Below are positions 47,404 to 54,708 of a DNA stretch of 64,000 nt, piece after piece (the stretch's first letter is position 1; each line of letters starts with the position of its first letter). Where the stretch lies: the NCBI RefSeq assembly GCF_023074185.1, contig NZ_JADPKY010000157.1, forward strand, positions 109,955 through 173,954. The letters run 5' to 3'. Source of the DNA: Bradyrhizobium sp. 132 (GTDB taxonomy: Bacteria > Pseudomonadota > Alphaproteobacteria > Rhizobiales > Xanthobacteraceae). Below the pieces are notes generated by a model, which saw only the letters and a program-made list of their open reading frames with translations, searched no databases and was not told the DNA's origin. The translations under genes were made by a program, and so were the position numbers.

Positions 47404-48527
47404 TCGAAGCGACCGTCGAACGCATCAGGCTGTTCCTGATCGAAAGCCCGATCAAGATGGCGCGCCTCCAGGGCGTCGGCAACGTCAAGGGCACGGTGAA
47501 GCGCGTGCTGATCGAGGTCACCTCGAGCGGCGGCGTGATCGGCTGGGGCGAGGCTGCCCCGTGGGAGGTGTTCACGGGAACGCCGGAAGCGGCGTTTTCT
47601 GCGCTCGACATCTATTTGCGGCCGATCGTGCTGGGCAAGCCGGTGCGCCGCATCCGCGCGCTGATGGCTGAGCTCGACCGTGCGCTGGTCGGACATGCCG
47701 AGGCCAAGGTCGCGATCGAGATGGCGCTGCTCGACATCGTCGGCAAGTCGTCGGGACTTTCGGTCGCCGATTTGCTCGGCGGCCGCGTGCGCGACACGAT
47801 CCCGCTGTCGTTCTCCATCGCCGATCCGGATTTCACCGCCGATCTCGAACGCATGCGAACGATGGTTCCGGACGGCAACGTCATTTACAAGGTCAAGACC
47901 GGCGTGAAGCCGCATCGCGAGGACCTCGATCATCTCGAGGCGATCCGCAACGAGTTCGGCGACAAGGTCGATCTGCGCGTCGACTACAACCAGGCGCTGG
48001 CGCCGTTCGGCGCCATCAAGATCCTGCGCGACGTCGAGCAGTTCGCGCCGACCTTCATCGAGCAGCCGGTGCCACGCAAATATCTCGACGTGATGGCGCA
48101 GCTCACGGCGGCGCTGGAAACGCCCGTGCTCGCCGACGAAAGCTGCTTCGATCGCCGCGACATGATGGAGGTGGTGCGCCGCGAGGCGGCAGACGCCGTC
48201 TCGATCAAGTTGATGAAGGCCGGCGGCCTGTTCGAGGCCCAGGCGATCATGGCGATCGCCGACATCGCCGGCCTGCCCGGTTATGGCGGCACGTTGTGGG
48301 AAGGCGGCATCGGGCTGGCCGCCGGCACGCAGCTGATCGCGGCAACACCCGGCATCTCACTCGGCTGCGAATTCTACATGCCGCATCATGTGCTGACCGA
48401 GGACGTGCTCGAAGAGCGCGTCGCCAACCGCGGCGGCCACGTCGTGGTGCCCGATGGCCCCGGCCTCGGCATCCGCGTCAGCGAAGCCTCGATCCGCACC
48501 AACGCGCGCGTGCTGGCGGAGGCGTAG
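47400..48527 (+). CDS. Enolase-superfamily enzyme (muconate-lactonizing / dipeptide-epimerase subgroup)
   Basis: 375 residues. The capping domain is N-terminal (IGWGEAAPWEVFTG). In the TIM barrel the KxK motif is YKVKTG (near 165), metal ligands are VDYNQA Asp, FIEQP Glu and ADES Asp/Glu, and the second base is SIKLMKAGG Lys. This is the MLE-subgroup layout shared by muconate cycloisomerases, N-acylamino-acid racemases and dipeptide epimerases. Linkage to an amino-acid transporter rather than aromatic catabolism favours an amino-acid or dipeptide substrate. Not resolvable further. Confidence 0.88.
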   Translation: MIEATVERIRLFLIESPIKMARLQGVGNVKGTVKRVLIEVTSSGGVIGWGEAAPWEVFTGTPEAAFSALDIYLRPIVLGKPVRRIRALMAELDRALVGHAEAKVAIEMALLDIVGKSSGLSVADLLGGRVRDTIPLSFSIADPDFTADLERMRTMVPDGNVIYKVKTGVKPHREDLDHLEAIRNEFGDKVDLRVDYNQALAPFGAIKILRDVEQFAPTFIEQPVPRKYLDVMAQLTAALETPVLADESCFDRRDMMEVVRREAADAVSIKLMKAGGLFEAQAIMAIADIAGLPGYGGTLWEGGIGLAAGTQLIAATPGISLGCEFYMPHHVLTEDVLEERVANRGGHVVVPDGPGLGIRVSEASIRTNARVLAEA

Positions 48528-48693
48528 ACGCCTCCCGCAAACGCTCGCGCGGGGGTCCTAGATCAGCGTTTCGCTTGTCCAGGACGACGAGCGAGTATGC
48601 AGCGGCAGCGGAGCCCCGATCCTTCCCCTATCGGAATCGGTATCGTATGGTCCGACCGAACGAGCCCGGTCGCCGGGCAATCTGGAAACATAC

Positions 48694-49113
48694 ATGTCCG
48701 AACCCGCCTGGTCGCTGCACTCCCGCCTGAAAGAGGACACCATCGACATCGGCGATTTGCCGCTGTCCAAGGTGCTGGTCATCAAGGACGCACATTATCC
48801 CTGGCTGCTGCTGGTGCCGCGGCGCATGGATGCGGTCGAGATCATCGATCTCGACGAGGTGCAGCAAGCGCAATTGATGACGGAGATCTCCCGCGTCTCG
48901 CGCGCGCTGAAGGAGATCACCAACTGCGACAAGCTCAACATCGCGGCGCTCGGCAATCTCGTGCCGCAGCTTCACGTCCATATCATCGCGCGCCGCACCG
49001 GCGACGCCGCCTGGCCGCGGCCGGTCTGGGGCGTGATGCAGCCCTTGGCGCACGATGCCACAGAGGTGCAGAATTTCATCAGCGCGCTTCGCCGCAAGAT
49101 CTGGTTGGGTTGA
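48694..49113 (+). CDS. HIT-family protein
   Basis: 139 residues. The histidine triad reads LHVHIIAR (QLHVHII near 95-101) with the preceding LNIAALGNLVPQ strand. HIT proteins are nucleotide hydrolases or transferases with an AMP-His intermediate. It lies 11 nt upstream of nudC, another dinucleotide-cleaving enzyme, so a joint role in nucleotide clean-up is plausible. Confidence 0.92.
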   Translation: MSEPAWSLHSRLKEDTIDIGDLPLSKVLVIKDAHYPWLLLVPRRMDAVEIIDLDEVQQAQLMTEISRVSRALKEITNCDKLNIAALGNLVPQLHVHIIARRTGDAAWPRPVWGVMQPLAHDATEVQNFISALRRKIWLG

Positions 49114-49124
49114 AAGAACAAGAA

Positions 49125-50063
49125 ATGTCAGCATTCGACTCGTTTCCGCTGGGACAACCGGCCTTCGTCACCAACATTCTCGACCGCGCCGCGCATCTGC
49201 GCCGCGACGACGAAAAGCTGTTCGCGATGGAGCAGAAGCCGTCGTCGCGCGCCTATATCGTCTACCGCGACTCGCTGCTGGTGAAGCGCGAGGGCGAAAA
49301 AATGCGCGCCCTGCTGGGCATCGACGAGGCGCTGAAATGCGGCGCCAATCCCGGTACGATCTTCTTGGGTCTGCGCGACGGCGCCGCCATGTTCGGCATG
49401 GGCCTGTCGCAGGCCGCGTCCGAGAAGCTGGTCGGGCGCGAAGACTACGCCCTCACCGAGCTGCGCGGCATGGCGATGCAGGGCGCAGTTCGCCCCGAGG
49501 AGCTGTCGGCGATCGCAATGGCGAAATCGATGGTGAGCTGGCATCAGCGCCACGGCTATTGCGCCAATTGCGGCACGCGGACCGGGATGAAGGAAGGCGG
49601 CTGGAAGCGCGAATGCCCGAGTTGCAAGGCCGAGCATTTCCCGCGCACCGACCCTGTCGTGATCATGCACGTCGCCTCCGGCGAAAAATGCCTGCTCGGC
49701 CGCCAGAAGCAGTTTCCGCCGGGCATGTATTCGTGCCTCGCCGGCTTCGTCGAGGCCGCCGAAACCATCGAGGACGCGGTGCGCCGCGAGATCCTCGAAG
49801 AGTCCGGGATCCGCTGCACCGACGTGCAATATTACATGACCCAGCCCTGGCCCTACCCGTCGTCGCTGATGATCGGCTGCAGCGCGCGGGCCGTGAGCGA
49901 GGACATCGTCGTCGATCATTCCGAGCTGGAGGATGCGCGCTGGTTCACGCGCGAGGAGGCAGCCCTGATGCTGACGCGGACGCATCCCGACGGGCTCGCC
50001 GGTCCGCACCCGTTCGCCATCGCCCATCACCTGCTCGGCCGCTGGGTGCACGGCAAGAGCTGA
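49125..50063 (+). CDS. nudC: NADH/NAD(+) diphosphatase (NudC)
   Basis: 312 residues. N-terminal NudC-like domain, zinc ribbon CANCG...CPSC (near 144-165), Nudix box GFVEAAETIEDAVRREILEE (fits GX5EX7REUXEEXGU) and the NADH-specific QPWPYPSS motif just after it. Hydrolyses NADH/NAD and can remove NAD caps from RNA. Start at 49125; the longer upstream frame lies inside the HIT gene. Confidence 0.95.
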   Translation: MSAFDSFPLGQPAFVTNILDRAAHLRRDDEKLFAMEQKPSSRAYIVYRDSLLVKREGEKMRALLGIDEALKCGANPGTIFLGLRDGAAMFGMGLSQAASEKLVGREDYALTELRGMAMQGAVRPEELSAIAMAKSMVSWHQRHGYCANCGTRTGMKEGGWKRECPSCKAEHFPRTDPVVIMHVASGEKCLLGRQKQFPPGMYSCLAGFVEAAETIEDAVRREILEESGIRCTDVQYYMTQPWPYPSSLMIGCSARAVSEDIVVDHSELEDARWFTREEAALMLTRTHPDGLAGPHPFAIAHHLLGRWVHGKS

Positions 50064-50071
50064 GACCGCCG

Positions 50072-51025
50072 ATGGCTGCATCAGGGATCGCGCCGCGCAT
50101 CCTCTGCATCGGCATTCCCGTGCGCGACCTGACCTTTCGGGTCGAGGCCGTGCCCGCGCGCGGCAGCAAGGCGAATGCCACCCATCTCGCGGAGATCTGC
50201 GGCGGCAACGCGCTCAATGCCGCAATCGCCATGGCGCGGCTTGGCGGCCGCGTCTCTTTCGCGGGCCCCATGGGCGATGCCCGGGAGATTTCGAGCGGCT
50301 TCATCCTCGAACGGATGGAAGCTGAAGGCATCGAGACCACACAAATCGTGCGCATGCCGGGGCTGATGACGCCTGTCTCGGCGATCATGATCGATCCGTC
50401 GGGCGAACGAACGCTCACCATCTATCGAGATCCGGCGCTGTCGACCGTGAAGCTGCCGGACGCCGACGCACTGCTCGCCGATTGCCGGGCGGTTCTCGTC
50501 GAAAGCCGCTGCGCCACGTTCGCGACCTCGCTCTGCGCGGAGGCACGCCGGCACGGCATTGCCGTCATCGTTGGCGTCGATCGCGCGATGTCGTTGCAGG
50601 ACAGCCTGCTCACGGTCGCCTCGCACCTGCTGTTTGCCAGCGAACAGGTGCAGGAGACGGCCTGCATCGCCGATGACGGCGCAGCGTTGAAGCGCTTGGC
50701 CGCGCTCACGCCCGCCTTCCTCGCCGCCACCCGCGGCCCGCGCGGCACGATCTGGCTTAACGAGGCGGGGGAGCTGGAGGGGATGCCGGCGTTCGCGGTT
50801 CAGGCCGTCGATACGCTCGGCGCCGGCGACGTGTTCCATGGCGCCTTCACGCTACGTCTCGCCGAAGGCGGCGGCGTGCGGGAGGCGCTGCAATTCGCCG
50901 CGGCCGCCGCGGCGTTGAAATGCACCCGCCATGGCGGCGGCATGGCGTCTCCGCAACGTATTGAAGTTGAAAAGCTTTTAAGCATGTCGCAGGCGACGGC
51001 GCTCGATCGAGCGCCGAGATTATAG
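50072..51025 (+). CDS. PfkB-family carbohydrate kinase
   Basis: 317 residues. N-terminal ribokinase-fold start LCIGIPVRDLTFRVE, GGNALNAAIAMARLGGRVSFAG (first PfkB signature) and DTLGAGDVFHGAF (second signature with catalytic Asp and anion hole) near residue 250. Phosphorylates a sugar or nucleoside; substrate not clear. Eight nt after nudC, so likely the same transcript. Confidence 0.92.
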   Translation: MAASGIAPRILCIGIPVRDLTFRVEAVPARGSKANATHLAEICGGNALNAAIAMARLGGRVSFAGPMGDAREISSGFILERMEAEGIETTQIVRMPGLMTPVSAIMIDPSGERTLTIYRDPALSTVKLPDADALLADCRAVLVESRCATFATSLCAEARRHGIAVIVGVDRAMSLQDSLLTVASHLLFASEQVQETACIADDGAALKRLAALTPAFLAATRGPRGTIWLNEAGELEGMPAFAVQAVDTLGAGDVFHGAFTLRLAEGGGVREALQFAAAAAALKCTRHGGGMASPQRIEVEKLLSMSQATALDRAPRL

Positions 51026-51092
51026 ACTTGCTATAGAAAGATTTTCTCTATATCAGGGAAAACGCCCCTCGAAATGGAACAAAGTTCTTCAA

Positions 51093-51602
51093 ATGACCGA
51101 TCTCGCTGTCCAGATCCCCGAGACCAGCCGCCGCCTCGACGCCATCGACCGCAAGATTCTGATGGTGCTTCAGGACGATGCCTCCCTGTCCGTCGCCGAG
51201 ATCGGCGACCGCGTCGGCCTGTCCTCGACCCCGTGCTGGAAGCGTATCCAGCGCCTGGAGGCCGACGGCGTGATCATCAAGCGGGTGGCGCTGGTCGACC
51301 AGAACAAGATCGGGCTCGGCATCTCAGTGTTCGTGTCGGTGGAGAGCGCCGACCATTCCGACGCCTGGCTGAAGAAGTTCGCCGAAGCCGTCAGCGCCAT
51401 GCCTGAGGTGATGGAGTTCTATCGTATGGCCGGCGACGTCGACTACATGCTGCGCGTCGTGGTCGCGGACATGCAGGCCTATGACGTGTTCTACAAGAAG
51501 CTGATCAGCGCCGTGCCGCTGAAGAACGTTACCTCGCGCTTCGCGATGGAGAAGATCAAGTCGGTGACCACGCTGCCGATCCCGGCTGTGGTGACGGCGT
51601 AG
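51093..51602 (+). CDS. Lrp/AsnC-family transcriptional regulator
   Basis: 169 residues. HTH RRLDAIDRKILMVLQDDASL, then VAEIGDRVGLSSTPCWKRIQRLE (about 15-55) and the RAM effector domain with AGDVDYMLRVVVADM near 118. Such regulators respond to amino acids. It follows the PfkB gene and precedes a repeat, so probably monocistronic with its own promoter in the AT-rich gap around 51030-51080. Confidence 0.92.
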   Translation: MTDLAVQIPETSRRLDAIDRKILMVLQDDASLSVAEIGDRVGLSSTPCWKRIQRLEADGVIIKRVALVDQNKIGLGISVFVSVESADHSDAWLKKFAEAVSAMPEVMEFYRMAGDVDYMLRVVVADMQAYDVFYKKLISAVPLKNVTSRFAMEKIKSVTTLPIPAVVTA

Positions 51603-51620
51603 GGTCTCACCGCGCAGACG

Positions 51621-51693
51621 CTGTCATCGCCCGGCTTGAGGCCGCGGCGTACTGGATGCCCCGGTCAAGCCGGTCAAGCCGGGGCATGACAGC
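51621..51693. repeat. Palindromic extragenic element, family D
   Basis: CTGTCATCGCCCGGCTTGAG at the left, GCCGCGGCGTACTGGATGCC in the middle and CCGGGGCATGACAGC at the right. The segment GGTCAAGCC is duplicated in tandem. Separates two convergent genes and may act as terminator. Confidence 0.8.
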
Positions 51694-51714
51694 AAGTGAC
51701 GCTAGCCTCGCGCC

Positions 51715-53214
51715 TCAGATCTTCTGATTGTACTCGCCGACTTCGGGATGCGTGCGCAGCACGCTATTCACCATCTCGAACATGTCGTGCATGCGCTGCT
51801 CGGAGACCGGGCTCTCGACCACGACGACGAGCTCGGGCTTGTTGGAGGAGGCGCGCACCAGGCCCCAGCTGCCGTCCTCGACCGTGACGCGTACGCCGTT
51901 GACGGTGACGAGGTCGCGGATCGACTGGCCGCCGATCTTGGCACCCTTCGCCTGCAAGCCCTCGAAGTGCTTCACCACCTTGTCGATGACACCGTATTTG
52001 GTCTCGTCGGCGCAATGCGGCGACATGGTCGGCGACGACCAGGTTTTTGGCAGCGCGTTCTTCAGGTCGGCCATCGACTTGCCGGGCGCGCGGTCGAGCA
52101 TGTCGCAGATCGCGATCGCCGATACCAGGCCGTCGTCATAGCCGCGGCCATACGGCTTGTTGAAGAAGAAATGGCCGGACTTCTCGAAGCCGGCGAGCGC
52201 GCCCATCTCGTGGGTGCGGCGCTTCATGTAGGAATGGCCGGTTTTCCAGTAGGCGACCTTCGCGCCCTGCTTCTGCAGCACCGGATCGGTCACGAACAGG
52301 CCGGTCGACTTCACGTCGACGACGAACTGCGCGTCCTTGTGGATCGCCGACATGTCGCGCGCCAGCATCACGCCGACCTTGTCGGCAAAGATCTCCTCGC
52401 CGGTGTTGTCGACGACGCCGCAGCGATCGCCGTCACCGTCGAAGCCGAGGCCGACATCGGCCTTGTGCTGCAGCACCGCGTCGCGGATGGCGTGCAGCAT
52501 CTCCATGTCTTCAGGGTTCGGATTGTATTTCGGGAAAGTGTGGTCGAGCTCGGTGTCGAGCGGAATCACCTCGCAGCCGATCGCTTCAAGCACCTGCGGC
52601 GCGAACGCGCCGGCGGTGCCGTTGCCGCAGGCCGCGACGACCTTGAGCTTGCGCTTGAGCTTCGGACGGCTGGTAAGATCGGCGATGTAGCGCGCCGGAT
52701 AATTCTCGTGAAACTGGTAGGAGCCGCCGGCCTTGTTCTTGAACTCGGCGCCCAGCACGATCTCCTTCAGCCGCGTCATCTCATCGGGACCGAAGGTCAG
52801 CGGGCGATTGGCGCCCATCTTCACGCCGGTCCAGCCATTGTCGTTGTGCGAGGCTGTGACCATGGCGCAGCAGGGCACGTCGAGATCGAACTGCGCAAAA
52901 TAGGCCATCGGCGTCACCGCGAGCCCGATGTCGTGCACCTTGCAGCCTGCTGCCATCAGGCCGGAGATCAGCGCGTATTTGATCGAGGCCGAATAGCCGC
53001 GGAAATCATGACCGGTGACGATCTCTTGCTTGACCCCGAGCTCGGCGATCAGCGCACCCAGCCCCATGCCGAGCGCCTGGATTCCCATCAGGTTGATTTC
53101 CTTCTGGAACAACCAGCGCGCGTCGTATTCGCGAAAACCCGTGGCCTTCACCATCGGCTCGGATTCGAAGGCGTAAGTGTTGGGCAGCAAGACGGATTTC
53201 GGCTTGGGAAACAT
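51715..53214 (-). CDS. Phosphomannomutase / phosphoglucomutase
   Basis: 499 residues. The phosphoserine loop is TASHNDNGWTGVKMG (near 120-134), the metal loop GFDGDGDRCG (near 258), the sugar-binding loop GFEKSGHFFF and the phosphate loop near the C-terminus (VRASSNKPELVVVVE). Interconverts hexose 6- and 1-phosphates for exopolysaccharide, LPS and glycan synthesis. Together with the UDP-glucose dehydrogenase downstream it supplies nucleotide sugars. Whether it prefers mannose or glucose is not readable. Confidence 0.93.
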   Translation of the reverse strand: MFPKPKSVLLPNTYAFESEPMVKATGFREYDARWLFQKEINLMGIQALGMGLGALIAELGVKQEIVTGHDFRGYSASIKYALISGLMAAGCKVHDIGLAVTPMAYFAQFDLDVPCCAMVTASHNDNGWTGVKMGANRPLTFGPDEMTRLKEIVLGAEFKNKAGGSYQFHENYPARYIADLTSRPKLKRKLKVVAACGNGTAGAFAPQVLEAIGCEVIPLDTELDHTFPKYNPNPEDMEMLHAIRDAVLQHKADVGLGFDGDGDRCGVVDNTGEEIFADKVGVMLARDMSAIHKDAQFVVDVKSTGLFVTDPVLQKQGAKVAYWKTGHSYMKRRTHEMGALAGFEKSGHFFFNKPYGRGYDDGLVSAIAICDMLDRAPGKSMADLKNALPKTWSSPTMSPHCADETKYGVIDKVVKHFEGLQAKGAKIGGQSIRDLVTVNGVRVTVEDGSWGLVRASSNKPELVVVVESPVSEQRMHDMFEMVNSVLRTHPEVGEYNQKI

Positions 53215-53371
53215 TGAGACGGTCTCGCGAAATGAGGCAGGATTTGGTGCAGCCTTAGCGAATGCCGGGCCGCAGCGGAAGGCGGGAATGAAGGCTTATG
53301 GCGGATAATTGCGGCGGTTTGGTAACGGGGTTTGTACCCGCGACGTGATATGCATCTCTGACCAGAATGGG

Positions 53372-53719
53372 CTAACTCTGCAGGCGTGCAATCTCCTCTT
53401 CAACGACCGCCCTTAGGGGCGGAAGTGCCTGTTGAACCGTCTCCCACACAAAACGGGCTGCAACGTCCTCATAGTTGTGGCGATAGACATTGTCCGCAGC
53501 CGCCATCTGCTTCCACGCGATTGCTGGGTGCCTCGTTTTCAAGTCATCAGGCAGGCGGCGAGATGCTTCTGAAATAATCTCCAGGCACCGTGTTACCGCA
53601 TAGACGGCCCGTAGATCCGCCGCGAACGCATCGCGATCAAGGCCTCCGGCGAACTTGATCGCCAGATCGATGTGATGCAAGACGTCGCGGAGAGTCCCCT
53701 CGATGCGATCAGAAGGCAT
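53372..53719 (-). CDS. HepT-like (DUF86) toxin
   Basis: 115 residues, all-helical. The characteristic HxY pair is present as DNVYRHNYEDV (near 77-87), though the usual R at five residues before the His is Asp here, as in the VYRHxYEDV subfamily. HepT proteins act as RNases or are held inactive by AMPylation of the tyrosine by the MntA nucleotidyltransferase. The gene overlaps the 3' end of the nucleotidyltransferase gene by 11 nt, the standard arrangement of HepT-MntA systems. Confidence 0.85.
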   Translation of the reverse strand: MPSDRIEGTLRDVLHHIDLAIKFAGGLDRDAFAADLRAVYAVTRCLEIISEASRRLPDDLKTRHPAIAWKQMAAADNVYRHNYEDVAARFVWETVQQALPPLRAVVEEEIARLQS

Positions 53720-54005
53720 AGACAGCGTCAGCCGTCGCTGCGGGAGCGAGGTATGATTTCAGGCCGTCGCGGTTGACGACGTCAACGGGCTCGTCAAAAA
53801 GATTGGCAATATATTCCTTGAGCTCAACGTAATCGAAGATCGTGATCCGCGCATCGGGATCGATCTCGACTATGATATCGACATCACTGCCGGAATGGCT
53901 TTCGCCCCTCGCCACCGAGCCAAACAACGCGGCATGCAAAACGCCCCGCTCGCGCAGGGCAGGTTCGGACTGTCGCAGGATGGCAATCGCATCGGGACTG
54001 TTCAT
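53709..54005 (-). CDS. MntA-like minimal nucleotidyltransferase antitoxin
   Basis: 98 residues. The pol-beta-like motif GSVARGESHSGSDVDIIVEI (GSX10DXD) is at about 29-48, with the third catalytic Asp near 75 (DVVNRD). MntA proteins neutralise HepT toxins by transferring AMP residues to the toxin tyrosine. Encoded first and overlapping the toxin gene. ATG at 54005 is the only sensible start. Confidence 0.87.
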   Translation of the reverse strand: MNSPDAIAILRQSEPALRERGVLHAALFGSVARGESHSGSDVDIIVEIDPDARITIFDYVELKEYIANLFDEPVDVVNRDGLKSYLAPAATADAVYAF

Positions 54006-54067
54006 TGGCGGAATATAGCACTCCGCCCGCCCCAGCGGGAGGGCCTAACAAGGCCGCCGGGGAGACC

Positions 54068-54580
54068 TTACTGCTCCAGAACCATCTGGCCGTTGGCGTA
54101 TTCGAAACGCTTGAGGCGGGAGAGGAAGGAGAGGCCGAGCAGGTTCTCGGACAGCGCCTCGTCGGGCAGCACCATGGCGTCGACGTCGCGCACGATTAGG
54201 CCGCCGACATCGACCATGGCGATACGGGTGCGCGCGGCCTTGATGGTGCCGTTGGCGGTGGAGACGGTGGCATTGTAATCGCCGCGCGAGGGACGCAGGC
54301 CAAAGCGGGCGGCCGAGGTCTCGTTCAGCGCAACCACGGAGGCGCCGGTGTCGACCATGAAGCCGATGCGCTGGCCTTCAATCCGGCCGTCGGTCTGGAA
54401 ATGACCCCGTCCGTCGCGGGGGATGCTGAGGCTGCGGCCGCCGGCCGGCGCGGTGGACGCGAGTGCCACCGTCGTGCGTGGCACCGACGTCGCCGAGGCG
54501 GAGCTCATCCTGTCCGCCATCTGCGCCATGAAGGTGCCGAGGCCGATCATGATCGCCGCCAAGATCATTATGTTACGCAT
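54068..54580 (-). CDS. Membrane-anchored retropepsin-like aspartic protease (TIGR02281 type)
   Basis: 170 residues. N-terminal anchor helix (about 4-22) then a Ser/Thr/Ala-rich linker and one aspartic-protease lobe with FMVDTGASVVALNE (near 75) and LLGLSFLSRLKRFE (flap/hydrophobic-hydrophobic-Gly motif near 150). Single-lobe enzymes of this type work as dimers; alphaproteobacterial homologues are periplasmic. Substrate unknown. Confidence 0.88.
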   Translation of the reverse strand: MRNIMILAAIMIGLGTFMAQMADRMSSASATSVPRTTVALASTAPAGGRSLSIPRDGRGHFQTDGRIEGQRIGFMVDTGASVVALNETSAARFGLRPSRGDYNATVSTANGTIKAARTRIAMVDVGGLIVRDVDAMVLPDEALSENLLGLSFLSRLKRFEYANGQMVLEQ

Positions 54581-54708
54581 TACACCACTTCCGAGCCGGA
54601 AAGCTCGATTTGACCACGCGGCAGGCCCGTCCGCGAGCGACGCTGCGGCCAGAGCGGTGCTATTTTGACGAAAAGGATGAGCGGACGGTTAATGCGCCTT
54701 CGTAACTC

